From JABHCC01 sp964444375 (GTDB taxonomy: Bacteria > Bacteroidota > Bacteroidia > Bacteroidales > UBA12481), in assembly GCA_964444375.1 (NCBI GenBank), contig CAYUGX010000262.1, positions 1-7,073 of the forward strand: 7,073 nt of DNA, in the 5' to 3' direction. Position numbers and translations under genes: made by a program. The notes below the pieces were generated by a model. It did not search any database. It worked only from the letters and a program-made list of their open reading frames with translations, and was not told the DNA's origin. Each line of letters begins with the position of its first letter. Positions within the stretch are counted from its first letter, which is position 1. Of the stretch, positions 1 through 7,073 are shown piece by piece.

Positions 1-2038
1 GGGTATAAATATAGTGCGGATCCCAGCTGCACTGGGTGAAAACAAGGTAATCAACGGCCCTTAAGCCATTCTTCACATACCTGTCGGAACCAGTGGCTTG
101 GGCCAGTGAAGCAAATCCTTCGGCTGCCCAGATAACGCACAGGTTACCTCGTGCAATCTGGTTTTGTATCCTGTCTCGGGTAAATGAAAGCGGCTTGAAA
201 CCGCAAGATAAATATTGCTCCATATCTATCCACTTTGCCTCAGGCAGAATCTCCTGCTCAAGGTAAGCTGCAATCCTTTTGGCTCCTTGGAGATATTTGG
301 AATCGGAAGTTGAACGATACAGATTGGCCAGAAACCATAAACTTGCGGCTGGATGTGCGGAATAGAGAAGAATATCAGAAATGACCATTTCTTCGGAAAC
401 GTAAGCCGGAACAGTACCTCTTTCATCAATGACCGAGATGATCCAATCTCCATAGGGTCTTAAAAATTCTACAATTCTCTGATCCTGCTCACACCCCAAA
501 TAGTAATCCAGCAGGTGAGCCCCTGTCTTGCTCATGTTCGCTACGTCGTAGCTCCTGCTCTCTTCAAGGAAAAACCTGTATTCTCCATGAACGGGATCGG
601 AAAACTGCAATCCCCAGAATTTACCCTCGGCATTATATAGTGTGGCAAATAATCCCTGCTCATTGCGTGGGGCCGATAGGCACCAGTTGATGATCCTGTG
701 TGCACGATCAAGGGCTACTGTATCATTATTCTCCTTTGCCCAGAACCAGAAACCTGCAGCATCCCTGGCATTATTCCAGAAAGGGGAATTATGGAGTTTG
801 TCATTCCACCAGTTGATGGCAGACCGGTATCCGCCCATGGGTACTCCATTTTCTTCCCATTGCAGCCATGATCCTCTGTTTTCATATCCCGGAACAGGGA
901 TGTCAATTTCAAGATATGGGCTGGGACGGAAGGTAATGCTGTCAATAATCCTGCGGTATTCATCAAATGGCATGGGCAGGTGCGGGTGATTTTCAAACAC
1001 TTTCTTCCCGTAATTATTCCAGATAAACAGACTGATATCTGCGTACTTTCCATATCCCTCCACATCGGCAGCCAGGATCAGGTCAAACTCATATATCAAT
1101 TGTTCCCCATCTATTTTACGGATCATGCTGCTGTCATTAAAACGGTTGAAATGCATGTGATGTCCGATGACGGCATCAGCATATCCGTATGCCAGGATCG
1201 GTTTTGAAGTAAGACCGCTATTCACGTTCAGATCAAGAAACGCGGGCATCGTGTACCTATCCTCTTCAATGGTAACTCCAAATCTGTTGGGTGGGATAAA
1301 ACTTGTTCTTCTTGCATCGGGTGAGACTACCCGGTTTTCATTAATGGCATTCAAATCAGGAACAAGAGCAGCGAACATATTTTCTTCCTGCAAAATGATT
1401 GCCGGAGCATAGAAACTCCTGTCTCCAATGATCTGGTCCTGCGAAGGGACGATCCGGAACCTGTTCTGGTTTGAATCCTCATTGTCATATTTCAGAGCCG
1501 GAGAGTGTACAAAATAGGGAGGATGGTCACAGTTGAATGCAAAAGTGCTCATGACATAGTCAAGACTGGAATCGGGTAGCATGCATTCAACTTTATAATG
1601 GATCCTCTCTTCCTCCGGGAAAAAAGTAATCGATTGCTTGTAACTGAATCCCTCTCCTTCACCCATCAGTGTAACAGTGCCCGATTTTTTATCATAAGTA
1701 AGGGAGGAGGGTTGTTCATTGATCAGATATCTTTTCGGAGAAATCCCGCTGTTATAAAATCTTGCGTAATTGGTGTCCGACATGGTATATTCCTTCAAAT
1801 CATCAATAGGATTGTAAGAGCGTAGGACCTCTGTATACTCCCCGTTATGTTCTTTCATGAAGAACACCTGTTCGTAAAGATGATTCTTGAGCTGAAAATC
1901 CATCCTTATTTCACCACCTTTGATAGTAAGGCCTTCTTCAGTCTCTCTGAACTCCAGGTGTTGTTCTGTGGAACAACCGGGGAAAATGGTTTGTGTAATA
2001 CTGAAAATGATGCAGAAGATTAAAAAAGGGCGAACCAT
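1..2038 (-). CDS. Partial lipoprotein, probable PUL-associated (alpha/alpha)-toroid carbohydrate-active enzyme; C-terminus outside window
   Basis: I translated this frame by hand. It has 679 codons and no stop from the ATG at 2036-2038 to the left edge, so the protein is longer than seen. The ATG is the first start after an in-frame TAA (complement of 2048-2050). Residues 1-21 are a hydrophobic signal ending in FPGC, and Cys22 is the likely lipidated residue, so an outer membrane or periplasmic lipoprotein is expected. Residues 23 to about 385 look beta-rich, with alternating hydrophobic and polar stretches. From about 390 the sequence becomes helical and tryptophan-rich: SWLQW (390-394), NWW (409-411), FWNNARDAAGFWFW (420-433), then SDPVHGEY (480-487), RGNLCVIWAAEG (630-641) and CSWDPHYIY (670-678). 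A beta domain followed by helical hairpins resembles six-hairpin glycosidases and some polysaccharide lyases. I cannot assign a family or point to catalytic residues. The position behind susCD supports a role in glycan breakdown. The gene is confident; the enzymatic role is inference. Confidence 0.85.
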   Translation of the reverse strand, partial: MVRPFLIFCIIFSITQTIFPGCSTEQHLEFRETEEGLTIKGGEIRMDFQLKNHLYEQVFFMKEHNGEYTEVLRSYNPIDDLKEYTMSDTNYARFYNSGISPKRYLINEQPSSLTYDKKSGTVTLMGEGEGFSYKQSITFFPEEERIHYKVECMLPDSSLDYVMSTFAFNCDHPPYFVHSPALKYDNEDSNQNRFRIVPSQDQIIGDRSFYAPAIILQEENMFAALVPDLNAINENRVVSPDARRTSFIPPNRFGVTIEEDRYTMPAFLDLNVNSGLTSKPILAYGYADAVIGHHMHFNRFNDSSMIRKIDGEQLIYEFDLILAADVEGYGKYADISLFIWNNYGKKVFENHPHLPMPFDEYRRIIDSITFRPSPYLEIDIPVPGYENRGSWLQWEENGVPMGGYRSAINWWNDKLHNSPFWNNARDAAGFWFWAKENNDTVALDRAHRIINWCLSAPRNEQGLFATLYNAEGKFWGLQFSDPVHGEYRFFLEESRSYDVANMSKTGAHLLDYYLGCEQDQRIVEFLRPYGDWIISVIDERGTVPAYVSEEMVISDILLYSAHPAASLWFLANLYRSTSDSKYLQGAKRIAAYLEQEILPEAKWIDMEQYLSCGFKPLSFTRDRIQNQIARGNLCVIWAAEGFASLAQATGSDRYVKNGLRAVDYLVFTQCSWDPHYIYT

Positions 2039-2199
2039 AAGCAGCGTTTAGAAGTCAAATATTCCTGGAGAAGGGGCCAACAGTACATGGATACTGTTTA
2101 GCATAGATCAACACCCATGTAGGATGATGGGATGATCAAAGTGTCATCCGGAAAATTTCCGGTTAAGGCTCCTGTTCACAACCGGGCAATGCCATTACC
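2039..2199. other. Intergenic region upstream of the lipoprotein gene, with two short inverted repeats
   Basis: This stretch lies between the susD terminator and the ATG of the partial lipoprotein gene. It contains AACAGTA-N6-TACTGTT (2079-2098), the near-perfect palindrome CCGGAAAATTTCCGG (2148-2162) and a small tandem GGATGAT (2122-2128 and 2130-2136). Because a terminator lies upstream, the lipoprotein gene may need its own promoter here. I looked for the Bacteroidota -7 consensus TAnnTTTG and found only imperfect matches, for example ACACTTTG, so no promoter is called. Confidence 0.5.
2079..2098. promoter_or_regulatory. Inverted repeat, possible operator
   Basis: Seven-base arms AACAGTA and TACTGTT are separated by six bases, 41-60 bases upstream of the lipoprotein start codon. 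Symmetry and position fit an operator for a dimeric regulator or a 5'-UTR hairpin. The arms are short, so chance is possible. Confidence 0.3.
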
Positions 2200-2236
2200 A
2201 AGAAAACCGGTGCAGCTACTTTAACTGCACCGGTTT
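2200..2236 (-). terminator. Intrinsic terminator behind susD
   Basis: The inverted repeat AAACCGGTGCAG (2204-2215) and CTGCACCGGTTT (2225-2236) forms a perfect 12-bp stem with a 9-base loop (2216-2224). Read on the minus strand, the stem begins seven bases after the susD stop codon and is followed by TTTTCTT (complement of 2200-2206, partly within the stem), as in a Rho-independent terminator. It should end, or at least reduce, transcription from susCD before the downstream lipoprotein gene. The plus-strand side also has a T-rich flank, but no plus-strand gene ends here. Confidence 0.8.
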
Positions 2237-2243
2237 CTTCATT

Positions 2244-3758
2244 TTAATAACCCGGATTCTGTGTCACAAGACCATCTGAAGATAGAATCTCAAGTTCCGG
2301 AATCGGATATAATAGATTGTGAGCATCAATCACCCAGGGTCCGTCTTCTCTTTCCGCTGCCAAATGAGCATTTATAATTGCAATGGCATCAGATTCAGGG
2401 TGCCTCAACAGATCTATCCATCTTTGATTCTCAAATGCAAACTCCCTCCTTCGCTCCAGTTGAACTTTTTCAAAGAATGTACCCTGAGTGGCAGCATCAA
2501 TATCAATGGCAGGATCCGGCACCATGGGATCCTGCCCGAATGCCCTCCTTCGCACTTGGTTGATCAATTCGTAAGAAGCTGCGCTTTCTCCATCAGCCTC
2601 TGCCTTCAACAGCAGGACATCAGCATATCGCAACAGAACCATGTTGATATCACTGCCATCGCCAGCTGCATTCAAATCCATAAACTTGCGAATATATGGC
2701 ATAATGGTATCTTCCAGGGTATACGTTCCGAATGAAGCCGCAGCCCTCAAATCCCCATCTTCATAAATGGTTTGTACATCCTTGGTAGGAACATATGGAG
2801 GTATCTGCGCAAACCCACCGGCAACAATACCTAATTCCTGTGCCACACTTTGCGGCAGGAAAAAATTATTGTCAAATAGACCCGTTTGATTTGAAGAATT
2901 AAAACTGACTTCAAAAATTGATTCTGCTGTATTGTCATTACCTGCCGCATGAACATCAGCAAAATTTGCCAACAAACTGTAATTGCCAATCACATTATCA
3001 AGTGCTGAAGATGCAGCAGAAGCATTGCCACTTTGTAAATATACCTTGCCCAACAGTGCCTGTGCCGCGTAACTGGTTGCCCGGCCGACCTCATTAAGCG
3101 GGCCACCTGAATAACTGGCCGGAAGTACGCTTATGGCATCGGTTAAATCTGAAATGATCTGCGCATAAACCTCATTGACAGAGCTTTTTGCTAAATTCGC
3201 ATTGTCAAAATCTTCAGTGGGTTCTAATCTCAGGGGAACTTCCCCCCACATGGTGACCAGGTAAAAATAGGTCAGTGCCCTTAGAAACTTTGCTTCACCT
3301 GTTGCCCTGTTAATCAGTTCTTCCTCTGCCGCGTTCTCAAAAGGAATTCCAGATGCCCTTTGGATGACCATATTGGCATTGTTGATTACAATGTAATGAT
3401 TCACCCAGATATTCACCAATATATTGTTCGATCCGATTTCCTGAAAAACATCGAATGCGGCATCAGCCTGGTTCGAGCCCTCGCCGAATTCCACATTATC
3501 TGATCTTCCCATATGCATGATCCAAAAAAGATTATCACCGAATATGGGACGCTGTTGAGCGTATACACCATTCAATGCAAAAACCAATTCATCAGGGTTG
3601 GAAAAGAAGGCCTCAGCATCAATGGTGCTATCGGGGGCAACATTAATGAAATCTTCACAGGATGCAGAAAGAATCACTAATGAAACAACCAGTAGAATTC
3701 TGATGTGAGATTTTATACGTGTTGAATATAAAATATCTCGGTTTATATACTTTTTCAT
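2244..3758 (-). CDS. susD-like: SusD/RagB-family glycan-binding outer membrane lipoprotein
   Basis: This is the surface lipoprotein that forms a lid on the SusC transporter and binds oligosaccharides before import. The 504 residues match the usual family length. A basic N-terminus and hydrophobic segment (about 20-33) lead to the lipobox LSASC, with Cys34 lipidated. The acidic residues after it (CEDF) fit the Bacteroidota signal for surface exposure. The N-terminal SusD-like domain (about 35-250) carries the TPR-type helices, including LRALTYFYLVTMWGEVPL (159-176) and AAQALLGKVYLQSGN (231-245). The C-terminal SusD/RagB domain (about 275-504) has RYADVLLLKAEA (377-388), ERRREFAFENQRWIDLLR (435-452) and the family ending LLYPIPELE...TQNPGY. 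It starts 11 bases after the susC stop, so the two are cotranscribed. The ATG at 3756-3758 precedes a normal signal peptide; no Shine-Dalgarno is seen, which is normal here. The substrate cannot be deduced. Confidence 0.97.
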   Translation of the reverse strand: MKKYINRDILYSTRIKSHIRILLVVSLVILSASCEDFINVAPDSTIDAEAFFSNPDELVFALNGVYAQQRPIFGDNLFWIMHMGRSDNVEFGEGSNQADAAFDVFQEIGSNNILVNIWVNHYIVINNANMVIQRASGIPFENAAEEELINRATGEAKFLRALTYFYLVTMWGEVPLRLEPTEDFDNANLAKSSVNEVYAQIISDLTDAISVLPASYSGGPLNEVGRATSYAAQALLGKVYLQSGNASAASSALDNVIGNYSLLANFADVHAAGNDNTAESIFEVSFNSSNQTGLFDNNFFLPQSVAQELGIVAGGFAQIPPYVPTKDVQTIYEDGDLRAAASFGTYTLEDTIMPYIRKFMDLNAAGDGSDINMVLLRYADVLLLKAEADGESAASYELINQVRRRAFGQDPMVPDPAIDIDAATQGTFFEKVQLERRREFAFENQRWIDLLRHPESDAIAIINAHLAAEREDGPWVIDAHNLLYPIPELEILSSDGLVTQNPGY

Positions 3759-3769
3759 GTTATTATCAT

Positions 3770-6700
3770 TTAAAAGTTAACACTTATTCCCACGATCCAT
3801 GTTCTCGGCAAAGGAAGAGGTGCAGGGCTGTTTAAGCCAAGCTCCCTGCCATCTGTAACCGCTGCAATTTGCGAGCCCCCGATGAGCGCGGGACCACCTA
3901 TCGATGCTCTCCGGGCTTCAGGATTTCCACCCACATAATCTGTGAACGTGTGAAGGTTTTCCACCGAGGTAAAGATCCTGGCATTGGACATGCCCAAATT
4001 CTCCAATATTGAATTTGGAAGATGGTACGAAAGTGTGGCATTTCTGATTCTAAGATAATCTGTTGCTTGTACCCCCATTTCAGAAACAGGAAGGACTGCT
4101 ACGTCAATACCATTGGCTGAAGGTGTTTTTCCATCACCCGGATTGGACTCATCAATGTACCTTCCTTCATACCAAAATTCCCTCGAGAGATTGGTTCTGC
4201 GAAATGGTGCTGAAATCTGGATTTGCCAGAAATCATACACATATGCACCGGACTGGCCATTAAACAATATATTCAGATCAAAACCTTTATATCTCAGGTT
4301 CGTAGTGAATCCATATAAGAAATCCACATTGGTATCCCCTATCAACTGAGCATCAGGTCCCAGAAAGTTGCTTATGGACCCATTCCCGTCAACGTCCTCA
4401 TAAATGACAGCTCCCGGCACCTGCACAGGTTGAGCGGATTGGTCATCACCTTCACGTGCTATACCAATGACTTTTGGGCCCTTTATCTGCTGCAGTTCGC
4501 CTCCCACAACACGCCTCAGGGCCCCGAAAAAGTTAGGGATTTCCTCTTCGCCTCCCAAATCCAGGATTTCCTGATCATTGAAAGTTAAATTCCCTCCGAC
4601 AGACCATCCCCAATCTTCTGTATCCACAACTCTTAGGTCCAGTGAGAGCTCGACACCTTTATTGCGCATGCTGCCAATATTGGTCAGGAACGAGGAATAA
4701 CCGGAAGAAGGAACAATATCTTTTGTCAACAGAAGTGAAGTGGTTTCATTGTTATAATAGTCAACTACCAGATTTACACGGTAATTGAACATATTCAGGT
4801 CCAAGCCTATATTCATTTGCTTGGATGTCTCCCACGTTAAGGAGTTATTTCCAGGATTACCCAATGTGGTTCCGAAAAGGGTACTGCCTCCAAAAGAGTG
4901 GTCTCTTGCATTTAAAGTCGCTCGTGATGCAAATGGTGGTATTGCGTTACTGCCGGTAGTACCATATGAAAACCTTAGCTTTCCGCTGTTTAAACTATTA
5001 ATACCTTGCAGAAAGGACTCTTCAGAAAACCTCCAGCCCAGAGCAAAAGAACCAAACGTTTGATACCGGTTATTGGCTCCAAATACTGAACTACCATCTG
5101 TTCTGACAGTACCTGTAACCAGGTACCTGTCTTTGAATCCATAATTGAGTCGACCAAGATAAGAAACCAAAGAACTTGCAGATGAACTGTTGGAGCCAGT
5201 TCTGGTTTCTGAATTTCCGACGTTCACATTTCGCACCCCGGGTACCTGCAGTTCCCGGACGCTGGCACTCACGGATTCAAATGAATTCTTTTGAAGTGTA
5301 AAACCACCCAGAATATCGAAAGCATGATCCTTTACTACTTTTTTATAATTCAGGGTATTTTCATTCAGCCACCCTATCGATTGTGATTGTCCCACACTAT
5401 AAGAAGAAACGGATGACATCCCCATAGGAGTCGCCTGACCTATGGTTGGCACGTAGTAGGTCTCCGATTTGTCAGTTCCGATATTCGTTGAAGCAGTGCT
5501 CATCAATGTCAGTCCGTCAATAATTTCCCATTTCCCATAAACCCCTCCAAGCATTCTGAAAAGGCCGTTGCCATAATCGTAATTTTCCATTGTTTCAAGT
5601 GGATTGCCAATTGGAAGAGCTCCCACGAGATCCGAATTCATTGAATAGGTTCCATCGTCCCTGTGAATGGGAACAATAGGTGCCATCATCCAGGCCTGGG
5701 CAAACAATGAGGCCCAGTCACCCCCATCCGTTGCGTGACTATTCCTGCCCTGGGTTGAATAATTCGGAGCTACGTTTAACCCAACCGTAACTCTGTCAAT
5801 GGGTTTATAATCCACTTTAATCCTGGCCGAGTATTTGTCATATTCCTCTCCTTTGACGATTCCTTCCTGACTCAGGTAATTGGCTGACAAAATATAGGTT
5901 ACCTTCTCATCGCCTCCCGATGCCGAAAGGGCATAATTCTGATAGGTGCCGTTCCTGAAAATCTGGTCCATCCAGTCTGTATCTGTTTCTCCATCCCAGT
6001 AATCGGCGATAAAATCAGGTACGGTTCCGTCATTTTTTTCCGTATGGTATTGCACATACTCTTCTGCATTCAGGACCTGGACTTTTCCCATATTGGGTAC
6101 CGTTGCCACCCCTCCGGTGACACTGACGTTAAGGGTTGATCTTCCGGCCTGTCCTGATTTTGTCGTGATGATAATGACACCGTTGGCCCCCCTGGAACCA
6201 TAAATGGCTGTGGCCGAAGCATCCTTTAGAACTTCCACCGATTGTATGTCGGCCGGATTGATCGACTGGGCATTTCGCTGATCTGTGGGGAACCCATCAA
6301 TGACCCAAAGGGGTGAGGTACCCGCGGTGATGGATCCCAGCGCCCTGATGGATACGGTTCCCAGCTCTCCCGGTGAACCTGATCTTTGCGCAATATTCAA
6401 TCCGGCAACATGACCCTGCAGGGCTTCCTCTGCCGAGGTTATGGGTCTGTATTCTATTGCTTCGGGATCTACCTTTGTAATGGAGCCTGTTACGTCCTGT
6501 TTACGGGCCGTACCATATCCGATGGCGACCACCTCCGCCAATCCAAGTGCTTCAAGCTGCATGGTCACATTGATGGTGGTTTGATTGCCAACCGAAATTT
6601 CCTGGGTCTTCATTCCTATAAAGGAAAATACGAGAATATCGCTGGTCGTTCCAACAGATATCGAATATTCCCCGTCCTGATTGGTGACGGTACCTTCTGT

Positions 6701-6841
6701 GGTACCTTTAATGGTAATGTTCACCCCGGGAATGACGTTCCCTTGCTCATCCGTAATCTTTCCTGTTATTTCCTGCGCCATGCTGAAAGCAGAAAATACC
6801 CCGAGAAAGAGGATGACGAGTAACTGTTTAATTTTTCCCAT
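3770..6841 (-). CDS. susC-like: SusC/RagA-family TonB-dependent outer membrane transporter
   Basis: This outer membrane beta-barrel imports glycan fragments with energy from TonB/ExbBD and works in complex with the SusD-type lipoprotein encoded 11 bases downstream. The 1023 residues are typical of the family. Residues 1-22/23 are a signal peptide ending in FSMAQ. A carboxypeptidase-D-regulatory-like beta domain follows (about 24-97; GKITDEQGNVIPGVNITIKG). The TonB-box-like LAEVVAIGYG is at 101-110 and VTGS at 117-120. The plug domain (about 113-230) contains the SusC hallmark SVEVLKDASATAIYGSRGAN (201-220) and then GVIIITTKSG (221-230). The rest is the barrel, ending in WIVGISVNF with the terminal phenylalanine expected of outer membrane proteins. 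There is no STN domain before the TonB box, so it is a plain transporter and not a FecA-like transducer. The start ATG at 6839-6841 directly precedes the signal peptide. No frameshift is seen. Confidence 0.98.
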   Translation of the reverse strand: MGKIKQLLVILFLGVFSAFSMAQEITGKITDEQGNVIPGVNITIKGTTEGTVTNQDGEYSISVGTTSDILVFSFIGMKTQEISVGNQTTINVTMQLEALGLAEVVAIGYGTARKQDVTGSITKVDPEAIEYRPITSAEEALQGHVAGLNIAQRSGSPGELGTVSIRALGSITAGTSPLWVIDGFPTDQRNAQSINPADIQSVEVLKDASATAIYGSRGANGVIIITTKSGQAGRSTLNVSVTGGVATVPNMGKVQVLNAEEYVQYHTEKNDGTVPDFIADYWDGETDTDWMDQIFRNGTYQNYALSASGGDEKVTYILSANYLSQEGIVKGEEYDKYSARIKVDYKPIDRVTVGLNVAPNYSTQGRNSHATDGGDWASLFAQAWMMAPIVPIHRDDGTYSMNSDLVGALPIGNPLETMENYDYGNGLFRMLGGVYGKWEIIDGLTLMSTASTNIGTDKSETYYVPTIGQATPMGMSSVSSYSVGQSQSIGWLNENTLNYKKVVKDHAFDILGGFTLQKNSFESVSASVRELQVPGVRNVNVGNSETRTGSNSSSASSLVSYLGRLNYGFKDRYLVTGTVRTDGSSVFGANNRYQTFGSFALGWRFSEESFLQGINSLNSGKLRFSYGTTGSNAIPPFASRATLNARDHSFGGSTLFGTTLGNPGNNSLTWETSKQMNIGLDLNMFNYRVNLVVDYYNNETTSLLLTKDIVPSSGYSSFLTNIGSMRNKGVELSLDLRVVDTEDWGWSVGGNLTFNDQEILDLGGEEEIPNFFGALRRVVGGELQQIKGPKVIGIAREGDDQSAQPVQVPGAVIYEDVDGNGSISNFLGPDAQLIGDTNVDFLYGFTTNLRYKGFDLNILFNGQSGAYVYDFWQIQISAPFRRTNLSREFWYEGRYIDESNPGDGKTPSANGIDVAVLPVSEMGVQATDYLRIRNATLSYHLPNSILENLGMSNARIFTSVENLHTFTDYVGGNPEARRASIGGPALIGGSQIAAVTDGRELGLNSPAPLPLPRTWIVGISVNF

Positions 6842-6930
6842 TAGATTAAGTTTTAGTTTAGAAAAAGGTTAATAAATATCTTTTAGCAAATTTTAATAAT
6901 ATAGTGATAGGCCCGGGATCTGTTAGATTT
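6842..6930 (-). promoter_or_regulatory. AT-rich susC promoter/leader region (promoter not resolved)
   Basis: The 89 bases before the susC ATG are strongly AT-rich, especially 6842-6905, and carry no reading frame. The transcription start of the susCD operon should lie here, between the repeat array and the gene. The closest match to the TAnnTTTG element on the minus strand is AAAATTTG (complement of about 6886-6893), with one mismatch and no well-spaced TTTG upstream, so I do not fix a promoter. No Shine-Dalgarno sequence is visible before the ATG. Confidence 0.4.
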
Positions 6931-6993
6931 CAAAAAGGTGGATTTAGCATGAAGAGAGGTGGAATTTTCTTTACAAAAGGTGCAATTTCAAAC
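6931..6993. repeat. Three direct repeats at 21-base spacing upstream of susC, possible AraC-type regulator sites
   Basis: On the plus strand the cores AGGTGGATTT (6936-6945), AGGTGGAATTTT (6957-6968) and AGGTGCAATTT (6978-6988) recur exactly every 21 bases. Aligning the three 21-base units gives a shared pattern ANAGGTGSAWTT in which nine positions are identical in all three and most others agree in two. On the minus strand, the direction of susC, the core reads AAWTSCACCT. The array lies about 90-150 bases upstream of the susC start. Two helical turns between direct repeats is the geometry of half-sites bound by AraC-family domains, which also form the DNA-binding end of Bacteroidota hybrid two-component regulators. 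The repeats are seen directly; their role as binding sites is inferred. Confidence 0.5.
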
Positions 6994-7030
6994 ATTCATG
7001 CCTGCAGTACAAATAATTTATTACTAGGGT

Positions 7031-7073
7031 ATGCACTTAAAACATATTGAATTTCTCAGTAATATTGGGGGTT
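7031..7073 (+). CDS. Possible start of a divergent gene cut by the right edge
   Basis: From the ATG at 7031-7033 a plus-strand frame stays open to the window end, giving 14 residues (MHLKHIEFLSNIGG). If real, it is transcribed away from susC and shares the upstream region holding the 21-base repeats, a common layout for a PUL regulator. The fragment is too short to identify, and a 14-codon open frame is expected by chance, so this is only a candidate. Confidence 0.2.
   Translation, partial: MHLKHIEFLSNIGG

Noticed and set aside
226..453. Minus-strand frames at 226-453 and 715-1065
   Set aside because: They overlap the lipoprotein gene on the same strand in another frame and have no coding character of their own.
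642..989. Plus-strand reading frame of 115 codons, with others at 980-1207, 1167-1412 and 1598-1825
   Set aside because: They lie opposite the continuous 679-codon minus-strand lipoprotein frame, show no recognisable protein features and are antisense shadows.
2319..2735. Plus-strand frames antisense to susD (2319-2735, 2378-2563)
   Set aside because: SusD is unmistakable on the opposite strand; the antisense products have no signal, domain or sensible composition.
6386..6823. Plus-strand frame of 145 codons opposite the susC N-terminus, and others at 4063-4349, 4785-5063 and 6681-6872
   Set aside because: They are antisense to strongly conserved SusC regions and are explained by its codon pattern.
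6912..6917. CCCGGG palindrome in the AT-rich susC upstream region
   Set aside because: A six-base palindrome is too short to mean anything alone, and the flanks are not symmetric.
6842..7073. Search for the Bacteroidota promoter TAnnTTTG with an upstream TTTG
   Set aside because: Only one-mismatch candidates without proper spacing were found, so no exact promoter is claimed.
1..7073. CRISPR arrays, tRNA or rRNA genes, insertion sequences
   Set aside because: Nothing in the intergenic stretches shows spaced palindromic repeats, tRNA-like folds or transposase coding; the 21-base repeats have no separate spacers and only three units.

Overview
The window is a fragment of a polysaccharide utilisation locus (PUL) from a member of the Bacteroidota. 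The evidence is an adjacent SusC/SusD pair, Bacteroidota-type lipoprotein signals, and no clear Shine-Dalgarno sequences. I cannot name a genus from the sequence. All three confident genes lie on the minus strand, so transcription runs from the right edge to the left.

From right to left, 6842-7073 is an AT-rich upstream region. It holds three direct repeats at exactly 21-base spacing, which may be a regulator binding array. At the extreme right edge is a possible, unproven start of a divergent gene. At 3770-6841 is a SusC-type TonB-dependent outer membrane transporter of 1023 residues. Eleven bases later, at 2244-3758, is its SusD-type surface glycan-binding lipoprotein of 504 residues. A good intrinsic terminator lies directly behind susD (2200-2236). 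A 205-base gap with two small inverted repeats follows. From 2038 to the left edge runs one uninterrupted reading frame of 679 codons that leaves the window without a stop. It encodes a lipoprotein with a beta-rich N-terminal half and a tryptophan-rich, probably (alpha/alpha)-toroid C-terminal half. It is probably a glycan-degrading enzyme, but of a family I do not recognise.

In the expected model, the third protein, as a surface or periplasmic lipoprotein, cuts or processes a glycan. SusD captures oligosaccharides at the cell surface and SusC imports them using TonB energy. The substrate cannot be read from these sequences. SusC has no STN signalling domain, so an ECF-sigma/anti-sigma loop is not expected. 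The 21-base repeats upstream fit control by an AraC-type DNA-binding domain, for example a hybrid two-component regulator, but this is inference. The most notable items are the repeat array and the unassigned lipoprotein. The rest is an ordinary PUL core.
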